NCBI GenBank assembly: GCA_035315345.1
Contig: DATFYA010000073.1
Coordinates: forward strand, 28,969-92,968
DNA length: 64,000 bases
Source: Candidatus Methylomirabilota bacterium
GTDB lineage: Bacteria; Methylomirabilota; Methylomirabilia; Rokubacteriales; CSP1-6
Direction: 5' to 3'
Part shown: one piece after another, positions 47,006 to 55,098 of the stretch
Position numbering within the stretch: the stretch's first letter is position 1
How the letters are laid out: each line of letters starts with the position of its first letter
The notes under the pieces: model-generated
Database searches by the model: none
What the model was told of the DNA's origin: nothing
What the model saw: the letters and a program-made list of their open reading frames with translations, nothing else
Program-made: the position numbers and the translations under genes

Positions 47006-49588
47006 TCAAATCAGCGCGGATTCGAGCACGATGCCGCGGTCGATGATCCGGGCGGCCCGGGCCAGCGCGCCGGCCAGGGCCGGCTCGACCTCGGGCGACT
47101 CCGCGAGCTGGCGCAGCACGTCGATGAGCCGTCGCATGGCCCGGATCAGGTCGCCCTCGTGGCCGCCGAAGGACTCCTCCACGATCGCGGCCCAGTCGTC
47201 TTCCCCCGAGGCCCACCGGAACACCGACGGCATGAAGCCGGTCGAGACCGACACCGGCATCGGCAGCTGATGGCGACGCTGCACCTCCAGGATGGTGTTG
47301 GCGAGCGACTCCAGGTCCTGCACCTTCCGCTTGAGCTTGGGGCGCTTCTTGAGGAAGAGGCGGGCCACCGCCGCGTCGCCCGAGCGCGACTCCTCGATCA
47401 GGCCGGAGCAGAGGGTGGCCGCCTCGGCCACGGTGGTGTCGGCGAGGATCCCGCGGTCCACCATCTCGGCGACCAGCAGCTCGTTGTCGTGGCGCAGCCC
47501 CGCGATCAGCTGCCCCTTGGCCAGGAGCTTGCCGTCCTGCACCGCCCCGAAGCGCTCGAGCACCTCGACCACGCGGAGGAACTCCTGCCAGTAGGCGTTG
47601 CGGAAGGCGTCGAGCATCTCGGCCTTCTGGCCGAGCTGACGCTCGAGGCTCTCGAGTCCCTTCCAGGCCTGCTCGCAGCGGTTCTGCGATCCCCACGGGC
47701 AGCGATGGCACTCGATGGCCGACAGCGCGCCCTCGGGCCCGTGGCTCCGCTCGCGCTCGATCAGATCGGAGACGGAGAGACGCTGCATCTGCTCGGTGAG
47801 CCCGCGCGTGCGGTGCTCCCAGTCGCGCGGCACGTGCAGCGGCGGGGTCTGCCAGAACACCCGCTTCACGTTGCCCTCCTTCATCTGCACGGTGCCGCCG
47901 TGCGGGAGCAGCACCTGGATCAGGTCGCGGTGGCGCCGCCGATCCACTCCCAGGATGAGGCCGAGGCTCGCCCCGCTCTTGCGGCGCACCAGGGCCAGCC
48001 GTCCCGGCTCCGCCTCGGCGGCGGAGCGGCCGCGCCGGCCGCCCTTGCCGCGGGCCATGCGCGCCACCTCGACCTCGGAGCGCACCGCTCGATAGTGGCC
48101 GATGCGCGAGAAGTCGCCGCAGGGGGCCGCGAACCGCCGCGCGTCGTCCACCCCGGTCTCCAGGCTGTGCACGTCGGCCTCGAGCGAGCGGATGCGCTTG
48201 AGGTTCTGGTACTGCCCGAACGAGGACTCGACGATGCGGCGAATGGTCGCGAGGTCGCGGCCGGTGGAGAGCAGCAAGGCCACCGAGCCGTAGCCCAGCT
48301 TGAACTGGCTCATCACCGGCTCGGGCGGGCCGTCGACCACGCGCTTCATGTCGTCGAAGCCGTCGCGCACGTCGAGGGCCATCACGCACTTGCCCTCGGC
48401 GTCGATGCCGCGGCGGCCCGCGCGCCCGGCCATCTGGGTCAGCTCGTTGTGAGTCAGGCTCCGGAAGCCGCGGTCGGTGCGCTTGGTGAGCGACTGCAGC
48501 ACCACGCTCTTGGCCGGCATGTGGATGCCGAGCGACATGGTCTCGGTGGCGAACACCACCTTGCAGAGGCCGCGCTCGAAGAGCAATTCGGTGAAGCGCT
48601 TCACGGTGGGCAGGATGCCCGCGTGGTGCAGCCCCACCCCCATGCCGAGGGCCTGGAAGATCGTCTGGTTCAGCGGCGACTCCGAGATCGCCGGGTTCTC
48701 GCCGATCTGAGCGCGGATCTCCTCGTCCACCTGCCGCTGCTGGTCGCGGGTGAGCAGCGGCTTGCCCTCGGCCAGCACCGTCTCCATCGCCCGCTCGCAG
48801 CCGGCCCGGCTGAAGATGAAGTAGATCGCGGGGAGCCACCCGCGGCTCTCCAGCTCGTCGAGCATCACGGTGGGGTCCACCACCCGTCGGCTGTACCAGC
48901 GGCCGCGATCGTGATAGCCGCCCTCGCGCTCCTCGCCGAGCAGGCGTACCTTGCCGTGGCGGACCGCGTCGTACGTGTGGATCTCGCCCGAGAGGTCGGC
49001 CACCAGGTACTGCAGGGGCACCGGCCGGTGCGGATGGGTGATCGCCACGATCGGCCGGTGCACCAGGCTGATCCAGTCCGCGATCTCGTTGACGTTGCGC
49101 ACGGTGGCGGAGAGCGCGACCAGGGCCACGTCCTTCGGGCAGTTGACGATGATCTCCTCCCACACCGTGCCGCGTCCCTCGTCGCCCATGTAGTGGCACT
49201 CGTCGAGCACCACCGTGTCCAGCCCGGGGAGGCCGCCCGAGTAGAACATGTTGCGGAGGATCTCGGTGGTCATCACCACCACCGGCGCGCGCGGGTTGAC
49301 CTTCACGTCGCCGGTGAGGATGCCGACCTGCTCGCCGCCCCACTGCCGTACGAAGTCGGCGTACTTCTGGTTGGAGAGCGCCTTGAGCGGGGTGGTGTAG
49401 GCGATGCGCCGGCCGCGGTCCAGCGCCGCGTGGATGGCGAACTCGGCGACCAGGGTCTTCCCGGAGCCGGTGGGGGCCGAGACGATCACCGACTTGCCGT
49501 CGAGGATGGCGGAGATCGCGCGGAGCTGAAAATCGTCGAGGGGAAACGGGTAGCGGGCCCGGAACGACTGGAGCAGTGGCTGGTCCAC
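47006..49588 (-). CDS. Ski2/Mtr4-like DEAD/DEAH superfamily 2 RNA helicase with DSHCT domain
   Basis: The 860-residue helicase has motif I SAPTGSGKTLVAEFAI near residue 37, motif II DECHYMGDEGRG near 128, motif III ALSATVRN near 156, and motif VI QMAGRAGRRGID near 386. The last 180 residues match the DSHCT helical domain (CSGLIEESRSGDAAVARLF, then FGGHEGDLIRAMRRLIDVLRQLA). Ski2-like helicases unwind RNA for the exosome in eukaryotes; bacterial versions are less studied. A cysteine group C-x2-C-x7-C (CHRCPWGSQNRC near 620) is unusual and could bind a metal or an iron-sulfur cluster. It is monocistronic. Confidence 0.88.
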   Translation of the reverse strand: MDQPLLQSFRARYPFPLDDFQLRAISAILDGKSVIVSAPTGSGKTLVAEFAIHAALDRGRRIAYTTPLKALSNQKYADFVRQWGGEQVGILTGDVKVNPRAPVVVMTTEILRNMFYSGGLPGLDTVVLDECHYMGDEGRGTVWEEIIVNCPKDVALVALSATVRNVNEIADWISLVHRPIVAITHPHRPVPLQYLVADLSGEIHTYDAVRHGKVRLLGEEREGGYHDRGRWYSRRVVDPTVMLDELESRGWLPAIYFIFSRAGCERAMETVLAEGKPLLTRDQQRQVDEEIRAQIGENPAISESPLNQTIFQALGMGVGLHHAGILPTVKRFTELLFERGLCKVVFATETMSLGIHMPAKSVVLQSLTKRTDRGFRSLTHNELTQMAGRAGRRGIDAEGKCVMALDVRDGFDDMKRVVDGPPEPVMSQFKLGYGSVALLLSTGRDLATIRRIVESSFGQYQNLKRIRSLEADVHSLETGVDDARRFAAPCGDFSRIGHYRAVRSEVEVARMARGKGGRRGRSAAEAEPGRLALVRRKSGASLGLILGVDRRRHRDLIQVLLPHGGTVQMKEGNVKRVFWQTPPLHVPRDWEHRTRGLTEQMQRLSVSDLIERERSHGPEGALSAIECHRCPWGSQNRCEQAWKGLESLERQLGQKAEMLDAFRNAYWQEFLRVVEVLERFGAVQDGKLLAKGQLIAGLRHDNELLVAEMVDRGILADTTVAEAATLCSGLIEESRSGDAAVARLFLKKRPKLKRKVQDLESLANTILEVQRRHQLPMPVSVSTGFMPSVFRWASGEDDWAAIVEESFGGHEGDLIRAMRRLIDVLRQLAESPEVEPALAGALARAARIIDRGIVLESALI

Positions 49589-49668
49589 GACCGCGGCACC
49601 TCCCTTGCCCGCGCCCTCACCGTATCACGGCCTTGCATGGCCGCGAAGCCCCGAGTAGGCTCTCGGCC

Positions 49669-50427
49669 ATGAAACTCACCGGCAAGGTCGCGCTCATCAC
49701 CAACGTGAGCCACTTCATGGGGCCGGCTATCGCCGAGGAGTTCTGCCGCGAGGGCGCGTCGGTGGCGCTGCACGACCGCGACGAGTCCGCGATGAAGCCC
49801 TTCGCCCTCATCGCGGACCGGCTCGGGCGCGACGTGCTCCTGCTGTCCGGCGACCTGAGCCGATCCGCCGAGGCCGACGCGGTGGTGGATGCGGTGGTGG
49901 CGCGCTTCGGCCGCCTCGACATCCTGATCAACAACAACGCGCACCCGCCCTCGGGCAGCCCGGTGGAGCGCATCAGCGACGAGGCGTGGCGCGAGATGCA
50001 GGCGCGCCTGCTCGACGAGCCGTTCTACTGCCTGCGCGCGGCCCTGCGGGTCATGCGCCCGGCCCGTCGCGGCAAGATCGTCAACATGTCCTCCGCGGCC
50101 GCGTTCCCCGGTCTCGCCAACTACGCGGCGTACACCGCGGCGCGGGCCGGGATCAACGGGCTCACCCGCGCGGTGGGGCGCGAGGTGGCCCGCGACGGCG
50201 TGCAGGTCAACGCGATCGCCCAGAACTACGTCGAGAACCCCACCTACTTCCCGCCCGCGTTGACCGCCGACCCTGAGAAACTCCAGCGAATCGTCAAGAA
50301 CATCCCGGCGGGGCGCCTCGCGCGCAGCGAAGAGTCGGCGCGGCTGGCCGTCTACCTGGCCTCGGAGGACGCCGACTTCTTCGTGGGCCAGGTCATTCCG
50401 TTCTCGGGCGGCTGGGTCACGCCGTGA
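49669..50427 (+). CDS. halohydrin dehalogenase-like SDR-fold protein
   Basis: The 252-residue protein looks like a short-chain dehydrogenase but lacks the two SDR hallmarks. In place of the TG-x3-G-x-G cofactor loop it has T11-NVSH-F16-M-G18, matching the halohydrin-dehalogenase motif T-x4-F-x-G of the halide site. In place of Y-x3-K it has S142-x12-Y155-x3-R159, exactly the S-x12-Y-x3-R triad of enzymes such as HheC (S132, Y145, R149, the same spacing). The Asn-Tyr stretch IAQNYVENPTYFPP near 183 also parallels HheC. Such enzymes convert vicinal halohydrins to epoxides and halide. Non-dehalogenating SDR-like relatives remain possible. It is coupled by GTGA to a YCII-like gene. Confidence 0.83.
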   Translation: MKLTGKVALITNVSHFMGPAIAEEFCREGASVALHDRDESAMKPFALIADRLGRDVLLLSGDLSRSAEADAVVDAVVARFGRLDILINNNAHPPSGSPVERISDEAWREMQARLLDEPFYCLRAALRVMRPARRGKIVNMSSAAAFPGLANYAAYTAARAGINGLTRAVGREVARDGVQVNAIAQNYVENPTYFPPALTADPEKLQRIVKNIPAGRLARSEESARLAVYLASEDADFFVGQVIPFSGGWVTP

Positions 50428-50960
50428 TCGTCTTCCACGTGGCGATCGAGACCGGCGACGACTACGTCGCCAGGCGCGCGCCGCATCGCGAGGCCCACCT
50501 CCAGCGTCTGATGGCCCTCCGCGCGCACGGCGTCGTCATCGGCGGTGGCCCCAGCCCGGACGGCCGAAGCGCGGACGTCTTCTACCGGGTGGACCAGCCG
50601 GACGACCTGCGCCGCCTGGTCGAGGAGGATCCCTACTTCACCGGCGGGGCCTGGCCCCGCTACAGCCCGCGCTCGTTCGCGCAGTTCCTCGAGCCGTGGG
50701 AGATGCCGCCGCTCGTGACCGACGGCTCGCGCCCGGCGACGGTGGTGGAGGGCGCGACCGCCGACGTCGAGATGGCCTCCTTCGCCCTGATCGAGGCGCG
50801 CGGCGCCGGGCGCATGGCCTTCGGTGGATTCTTCCCGGGCGGCGAGACGCTCGCGCTCATGCGCGGCGACGATGCCGAGAAGGCCCTCGAGGATCTGCGC
50901 GCCAGCGGCCTGTGGCAGGACGGCACGCTGCGCGCCCGGCGCCTGCTCCACGTGCTCTGA
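50424..50960 (+). CDS. YCII-related (dimeric alpha-beta barrel) protein
   Basis: This 178-residue protein begins with a YCII domain (about 1-92): DYVARRAPHREAHLQRLMALRAHGV carries the early His and conserved R-x2-H-L-x2-L pattern (shown from HREAHLQRLM), and GGGPSPDGRSADVFYRVD follows. YCII proteins are small ferredoxin-like-fold barrels; some act in halo-aromatic degradation, most are unassigned. The second half (about 100-178) has a similar strand/helix order and may be a degenerate second barrel. The GTG start overlaps the halohydrin-dehalogenase-like gene by 4 nt, so the two are very likely functionally linked. Confidence 0.75.
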   Translation: MIVFHVAIETGDDYVARRAPHREAHLQRLMALRAHGVVIGGGPSPDGRSADVFYRVDQPDDLRRLVEEDPYFTGGAWPRYSPRSFAQFLEPWEMPPLVTDGSRPATVVEGATADVEMASFALIEARGAGRMAFGGFFPGGETLALMRGDDAEKALEDLRASGLWQDGTLRARRLLHVL

Positions 50961-51028
50961 GCGGGCGCGCCCCGAACTCCCCCGGTAGCACCGCGTAAAC
51001 GCGGCCAGCTTCCGCTCCTTTTTCCCGG

Positions 51029-51061
51029 TTGACAGCGTGGGGTCCGTTTAGGTATACCTAA
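51029..51061 (+). promoter_or_regulatory. iron operon promoter overlapped by a DtxR-like operator
   Basis: TTGACA (51029-51034) with an 18-nt spacer to TATACC (51053-51058) forms the strongest -35/-10 pair seen in the window. The perfect 14-nt palindrome TTAGGT-AT-ACCTAA (51048-51061) covers the -10 box. TTAGGT half sites facing each other are the hallmark of DtxR/IdeR/MntR-type operators, so metal-dependent repression of the following bfd-bfr-hemP-exbBD-ftr1 genes is likely. Confidence 0.75.
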
Positions 51062-51106
51062 TTCGCGCTGTATCACGGACCTAAGAAGGAACGGAAAGCC
51101 GTCCGA

Positions 51107-51157
51107 ATGATGACGCCCGAGTCGCAAGGGACAGGCCGAGGGAGAGCCCGCCGGTGA
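51107..51157 (+). CDS. possible 16-residue leader peptide overlapping the bfd start
   Basis: ATG 51107 opens a short frame ([16 protein letters not shown]) whose TGA overlaps the GTG start of bfd as GTGA. The overlap could couple translation, but the peptide has no recognisable regulatory feature and the ribosome site (AAGGA) lies rather far upstream. It may be chance. Confidence 0.25.
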   Translation: MMTPESQGTGRGRARR

Positions 51158-51378
51158 TCCTCTGTCTCTGCCTCGGAGTCTCCGATCACGCCGTCGAGTC
51201 CACCATCTCCGCCGGTGCCCGGACCGTGGCCGAGATCGAGCGCATGTGCGGAGCGGGCGGCGACTGCGGCGCCTGCAGCGGTCTCATCGAAGCCCTGGTG
51301 GAACAAGCCCGTGAGAGGCACTATGCTGGCGCGACAATCGCCAACACGCTCACGGGAGGGCGACATGAAGGGACATGA
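51154..51378 (+). CDS. bfd: bacterioferritin-associated ferredoxin (BFD-type [2Fe-2S])
   Basis: This 74-residue protein carries the BFD-like [2Fe-2S] domain. The four cluster cysteines are Cys4, Cys6, Cys39 and Cys42 in the arrangement C-x-C near the start ([11 protein letters not shown]) and C-x2-C in [11 protein letters not shown], as in E. coli Bfd. Bfd reduces ferric iron inside bacterioferritin so that it can leave. It is the first gene of an iron operon, starts at GTG 51154 and overlaps the bacterioferritin gene by 14 nt, consistent with the Bfd-Bfr partnership. Regulation is probably by the DtxR-like site upstream. Confidence 0.88.
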   Translation: MILCLCLGVSDHAVESTISAGARTVAEIERMCGAGGDCGACSGLIEALVEQARERHYAGATIANTLTGGRHEGT

Positions 51379-51844
51379 CCAGGTGGTGACTCTGCTGAAC
51401 GAGGTCCTCACCGCGGAGCTCACCGCGATCAATCAATACTTCGTCCACGCGCGCATGTGCGAGAACTGGGGATACAAGCGCCTCTGGAAGAAGGTGCGCG
51501 AGGAATCGATCGGCGAGATGAAGCACGCCGACCGGCTCATCGAGCGGATCCTCTACCTCGAAGGCGTGCCCAACCTGCAGCGGCTCGGCAAGGTGAACGT
51601 GGGACAGACCGTCCCCGAGCAGCTTCGCCTCGACCTGGAGCTGGAGCGGGTGGCGGTGGGCGCGCTCAACGCGGGCGTCGAGCTGTGCCGCAGCCTCGGC
51701 GACAACGGCTCCCGCGACCTGCTCGAGGAGATCCTCAAGTCCGAAGAGGACCACGTCGACTGGATCGAGGAGCAGATGGAGCTCATCAAGCAGGTCGGGG
51801 AAGCCCACTACCTGTCGCAGCAGATCAAAGAAGACGACGCGTGA
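51365..51844 (+). CDS. bfr: bacterioferritin
   Basis: This 159-residue ferritin-fold protein stores iron as a 24-mer. The N-terminal half has [20 protein letters not shown] near residue 12 with the first ferroxidase Glu (E18), and [21 protein letters not shown] near 47 with Glu51 and His54. In the C-terminal half [19 protein letters not shown] near 123 provides the second Glu and His130. The heme-ligand Met expected near position 52 corresponds to Met52 in GEMKHAD. So both the di-iron centre and heme site appear intact. A GGGAGGG site precedes ATG. Confidence 0.92.
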   Translation: MKGHDQVVTLLNEVLTAELTAINQYFVHARMCENWGYKRLWKKVREESIGEMKHADRLIERILYLEGVPNLQRLGKVNVGQTVPEQLRLDLELERVAVGALNAGVELCRSLGDNGSRDLLEEILKSEEDHVDWIEEQMELIKQVGEAHYLSQQIKEDDA

Positions 51845-52014
51845 TCGACGACCCCGGAGAGGCCGCGATCACGCGAGAGGCCGCCCCACGTGAGGGCGTC
51901 CGCATCGCGAGCGCGGAGCTGTTCCGGGGACGGCGGGAGATCGTCATCGTGCACCGCGGCCAGGAATACCGGCTGCACATCACCAAGGCGGACAAGCTCA
52001 TCCTGACCAAGTAA
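51841..52014 (+). CDS. hemP: hemin uptake protein HemP-like
   Basis: This 57-residue protein has the HemP signature: [20 protein letters not shown] and then [14 protein letters not shown] at the very end. HemP is a small protein encoded in hemin-uptake operons; in some bacteria it activates heme-transport genes. The GTG start overlaps the bacterioferritin stop by GTGA. The context (Bfd, Bfr, ExbBD, FTR1) supports an iron-related role. No TonB-dependent heme receptor is nearby. Confidence 0.88.
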   Translation: MIDDPGEAAITREAAPREGVRIASAELFRGRREIVIVHRGQEYRLHITKADKLILTK

Positions 52015-52041
52015 CCGTTCACCGAAGCCAGCCACCTTCGA

Positions 52042-52070
52042 GGCCGGTCTCCCTCCCGGGAGCGCCGGCC
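52042..52070. other. hairpin in the hemP-exbB gap
   Basis: GGCCGG and CCGGCC pair around an inner CTCCC/GGGAG palindrome in the 121-nt space between hemP and exbB. With no T-run it is not a classical terminator; it might attenuate, process or stabilise the mRNA. Nothing else is recognisable in the gap. Confidence 0.4.
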
Positions 52071-52135
52071 GGCTTGAGGACAGCAAGCCACCTGGATCCG
52101 GCCGTCCCCGCGACGAGACCGGCGGCGAGGAGCCC

Positions 52136-52750
52136 GTGTCCCAGATCGCAACGCTCATTCAGACGCTCGCCAAGGGCGGGCCCGTGATGATTCCCCTGCT
52201 CGGCTGCTCGATCGTGGCGCTCGCGGTCGTGGTCGAGCGACTGGCCTTCTGGTGGCGTCAGCGCGACGAGGGCGCGGCCGAGCGGGCCCTGGAGCTGGCG
52301 GAGCGCGGCAAGCTCGACGAGGCGCTCGAGGTCGTCCGGGGGGCCGGCGGGGCAACCGCGCGCGTCATCGCGGCGGGCCTGGCCGAGCGGCAGGTCTCTC
52401 CCGCGGTCGCGATGGAAGCGGCGGCCCAGAGCCAGACGAGCCGGCTGCGGAGCTACCTGCCGGTGCTCGACACGATCATCACCCTGTCCCCCCTGCTCGG
52501 GCTCCTCGGCACCGTCACCGGCATGATCGCGGCGTTCGGGATCCTGTCCACCAGCGGCATGAACCAGCCCACCGCCATCACCGGCGGCGTGGCCGAGGCG
52601 TTGATCGCGACCGCGGCCGGCCTGGCCATCGCGATCGCCACCCTGGTGCCCTACAACTACTTCACCGCCCGGGCCGAGCAGGCGATGGACGCGATGGAGC
52701 GCATGGCGAGCCGGCTGGACCTGGCCCTGAAGGAGCAGCAGATCCCGTGA
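52136..52750 (+). CDS. exbB: ExbB/MotA/TolQ-family proton channel protein
   Basis: This 204-residue inner-membrane protein has the ExbB/TolQ topology: a helix near residues 17-38, a cytoplasmic domain of about 75 residues, and two further helices near 108-132 and 153-175. The conserved LDTIITLSPLLGLLGTVTGM segment near 104-123 and AEALIATAAGLAIAIATLVPYN near 155-174 are diagnostic. With ExbD it uses the proton gradient to power TonB-dependent uptake, here presumably of iron or heme. The GTG start follows GGCGAGGAG. It overlaps exbD by GTGA. Confidence 0.9.
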   Translation: MSQIATLIQTLAKGGPVMIPLLGCSIVALAVVVERLAFWWRQRDEGAAERALELAERGKLDEALEVVRGAGGATARVIAAGLAERQVSPAVAMEAAAQSQTSRLRSYLPVLDTIITLSPLLGLLGTVTGMIAAFGILSTSGMNQPTAITGGVAEALIATAAGLAIAIATLVPYNYFTARAEQAMDAMERMASRLDLALKEQQIP

Positions 52751-53157
52751 AGTTCCGCCGCCGGCCGCCGCGGAAGGCCCGGATCGAGATCATCCCCATG
52801 ATCGACACCGTGTTCTTCCTCCTGGTGTTCTTCATGATGGCCAGCCTCTCGATGACCGTGCACGGCGGAATCCCGGTCAACCTCCCCCGGGCCGCGAAGG
52901 CGGAGGCGGCCCGCGCGCCGGTCTCCATCTCGATCTCGCGCGAGGGCGTGATCTACCTCGAGCGCGAGGCGATCGAGCCCCCGCAGCTCACCGCGCGGCT
53001 GCAGGAGCGCGTCCGCACCGAGCCGGAAGTGGGCCTGGTCATCGAGGCCGACACCGACGCGCGGCACGGGCGCGTGGTCGACGTCATGGACGCGGCCCGG
53101 CTGGCCGGCATCGGCAAGATGGCCATCGCGGTCATCCCGCGGGAGGCGAGGCGCTGA
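52747..53157 (+). CDS. exbD: ExbD/TolR-family biopolymer transport protein
   Basis: The 136-residue protein has one transmembrane helix near residues 20-38 and a periplasmic ExbD domain. IEIIPMIDTVFFLLVFFMMA carries the essential Asp of the helix (Asp19), the conserved proton-path residue, and EPEVGLVIEADTDARHGRVVDVMDAAR near 97-123 matches the ExbD C-terminal core. It pairs with the preceding ExbB gene. The following cytochrome c-FTR1 gene appears to begin at a CTG overlapping this gene's stop. Confidence 0.9.
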   Translation: MKFRRRPPRKARIEIIPMIDTVFFLLVFFMMASLSMTVHGGIPVNLPRAAKAEAARAPVSISISREGVIYLEREAIEPPQLTARLQERVRTEPEVGLVIEADTDARHGRVVDVMDAARLAGIGKMAIAVIPREARR

Positions 53158-55073
53158 CGCGCGGCCTCGCCCGCGCCTTCGCCGTCCTGATCGTCGCGGC
53201 CGGTCTCGCGGCCACCCCGGCCCGCGCCGACGAGCCGGACCCGTTCGCGCCCATCCTGCACGCGCTCGACTACCTGGGCGTCGACTACCCAGGCGCGGTC
53301 CAGGACGGCAAGATCGTCGACCAGGGCGAGTACGACGAGCAGGTGGAGTTCGCGACCGGAGTCCGCGCCATGATCGGCGCCCTGCCCGCGCGGCCCGAGC
53401 GCGCCGCGCTCGAGGCCAGCGCGGCCGGCCTCCTCGCCGCCATCAAGGAGCAGCGCTCCGGCGACGAGGTCGCGGCCATCGCCTCGGACCTGCGCCGGCG
53501 CATCGTCGACCTCTACGAGGTCCGCGTCGCCCCGCGCCAGGCGCCCGACGTGCGCGCCGCCGCCGCCGACTTCAGCGCGCAGTGCGCGATCTGCCACGGC
53601 GCGGTTGGGCGCGGCGACGGGCCGGGCGCGAAGGGACTGAACCCGCCGCCCGCCGATCTCACCGACGCCGCCCGCATGGGGGAGCACAGCATCTTCGGCA
53701 TCTACAACACGATCACGCTCGGCATCAAGGGCACCGCCATGACCGGCTTCGCCTCCCTCCCCGAGGCGCAGCGCTGGGCGCTGGCATTCTACGTGGGCGG
53801 GCTGGCCACGCCGGACGCCGCGCGCGAGCAGGGCGCGGCGCTCTGGAAGCGCGGGGTGGGCCGCAGCGAGCTGCACGACCTGCGGGCCCTTGTCATGGCC
53901 ACGCCGAAGGAAGTGGCCGCGCGCTCCGGCGCCGACGCGGCCGCGGTGCTCGCCTACCTGCGCGGCGAGCCCGGCACCCTCGCGTCCGGCCGCGAATCGC
54001 CGATCGATTTCAGCGCCCGCGTGCTCGCGGAGAGCCTCGACGCCTATCGGCAGGGCGACGCGGCGCGGGCGCACCAGCTCGCGGTCACCGCCTATCTCGA
54101 AGGCTTCGAGCTGGTGGAAGCGCCGCTCAGCGCGGTGGACGGCGGGCTGAAGAGCCGCGTCGAGGCCGAGATGCTCCGCTACCGCACCCTGATCCAGTCG
54201 CGGGCGCCCCGTGAGGCGGTGGAAGCCGAGGCGCGCACGATCGCCTCGCTCCTCGAGGCGGCGCGCGAGCGCCTCGACGCCGCGCGCCTCTCGCCGGTCA
54301 CCACCTTCACCAGCGCGCTGATCATCCTGCTCCGCGAGGGGCTCGAGGCCATCCTGGTGCTGGCCGCGGTCGTCGCGATGCTGATCAAATCCGGCCGCCG
54401 CGAGGCGCTCCCCTACGTGCACGCCGGCTGGATCGCCGCGCTCGCCCTGGGCGGGCTGACCTGGGTGATCGCCTCCTACGTGGTGACGGTGAGCGGGGCC
54501 GGCCGCGAGGTCACCGAGGGGGTCACCGCGCTGCTGGCCGCGGCGATGCTGCTCTACGTGGGCTTCTGGATGCACCGCCACTCCCACGCGGCGCGGTGGA
54601 AGGCCTTCCTCGAGGGTCGCGTGCAGGCGGCCCTGTCGGGCCGGACGCTCTGGACGCTGGCCGCGATCTCGTTCCTCGCGGTCTACCGCGAGGCGTTCGA
54701 GACCGTGCTGTTCTACCAGGCCCTCTGGGTCGAGGCGGGCCCGTCGGGCCATCTCGCGGTCGGCGCCGGCTGTCTGGCCGGATTCGCCGGCCTCGTGGTG
54801 ATCGCCTGGCTCATCCTGAAGCTCGGGCTGCGCCTGCCCCTCGGCTGGTTCTTCGGCGTGGGATCCGCCCTGATGGCGCTGCTGGCCGTCGTGCTCGCGG
54901 GCAAGGGCATCGCGGCCCTGCAGCACGCGGGCAAGCTGCCGGTCGGCTCACTCGATCTGCCGACGATTCCCTCGCTCGGCGTGTATCCGACGTGGCAGGG
55001 ACTGGTGACCCAGATCGTGCTCGTCGTGGTGATCCTGGGCGCGTTCACGTTTTCTCGGCGGCCGGCGGCGTAG
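53154..55073 (+). CDS. cytochrome c-FTR1 fusion iron permease, probable CTG start
   Basis: The 639-residue protein joins a periplasmic cytochrome c module to an FTR1-type high-affinity iron permease. A signal peptide (TRGLARAFAVLIVAAGLAAT, ending ARADE) begins right after exbD; in that stretch the only start is CTG 53154, overlapping the exbD stop as CTGA and preceded by GGGAGG. The heme motif is CAICH (about 144-148) with later Met candidates. The permease part has the iron-binding REGLEAIL near 394 and REAFE near 512, plus seven hydrophobic helices. FTR1 proteins import Fe3+ coupled to Fe2+ oxidation, so the cytochrome may take the electrons. It is the last gene of the operon. Confidence 0.87.
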   Translation: MTRGLARAFAVLIVAAGLAATPARADEPDPFAPILHALDYLGVDYPGAVQDGKIVDQGEYDEQVEFATGVRAMIGALPARPERAALEASAAGLLAAIKEQRSGDEVAAIASDLRRRIVDLYEVRVAPRQAPDVRAAAADFSAQCAICHGAVGRGDGPGAKGLNPPPADLTDAARMGEHSIFGIYNTITLGIKGTAMTGFASLPEAQRWALAFYVGGLATPDAAREQGAALWKRGVGRSELHDLRALVMATPKEVAARSGADAAAVLAYLRGEPGTLASGRESPIDFSARVLAESLDAYRQGDAARAHQLAVTAYLEGFELVEAPLSAVDGGLKSRVEAEMLRYRTLIQSRAPREAVEAEARTIASLLEAARERLDAARLSPVTTFTSALIILLREGLEAILVLAAVVAMLIKSGRREALPYVHAGWIAALALGGLTWVIASYVVTVSGAGREVTEGVTALLAAAMLLYVGFWMHRHSHAARWKAFLEGRVQAALSGRTLWTLAAISFLAVYREAFETVLFYQALWVEAGPSGHLAVGAGCLAGFAGLVVIAWLILKLGLRLPLGWFFGVGSALMALLAVVLAGKGIAALQHAGKLPVGSLDLPTIPSLGVYPTWQGLVTQIVLVVVILGAFTFSRRPAA

Positions 55074-55098
55074 CTTCCGAACCACCCCTCACCCTGCC

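Noticed and set aside
46865..49672. 935-codon plus-strand frame opposite the helicase
   Set aside because: The minus strand encodes an intact Ski2-like helicase; the plus frame is low-complexity shadow.
49669..50427. Ordinary NAD(P)-dependent SDR oxidoreductase
   Set aside because: Both the glycine-rich cofactor loop and the Y-x3-K lysine are missing and replaced by the halohydrin dehalogenase motifs.
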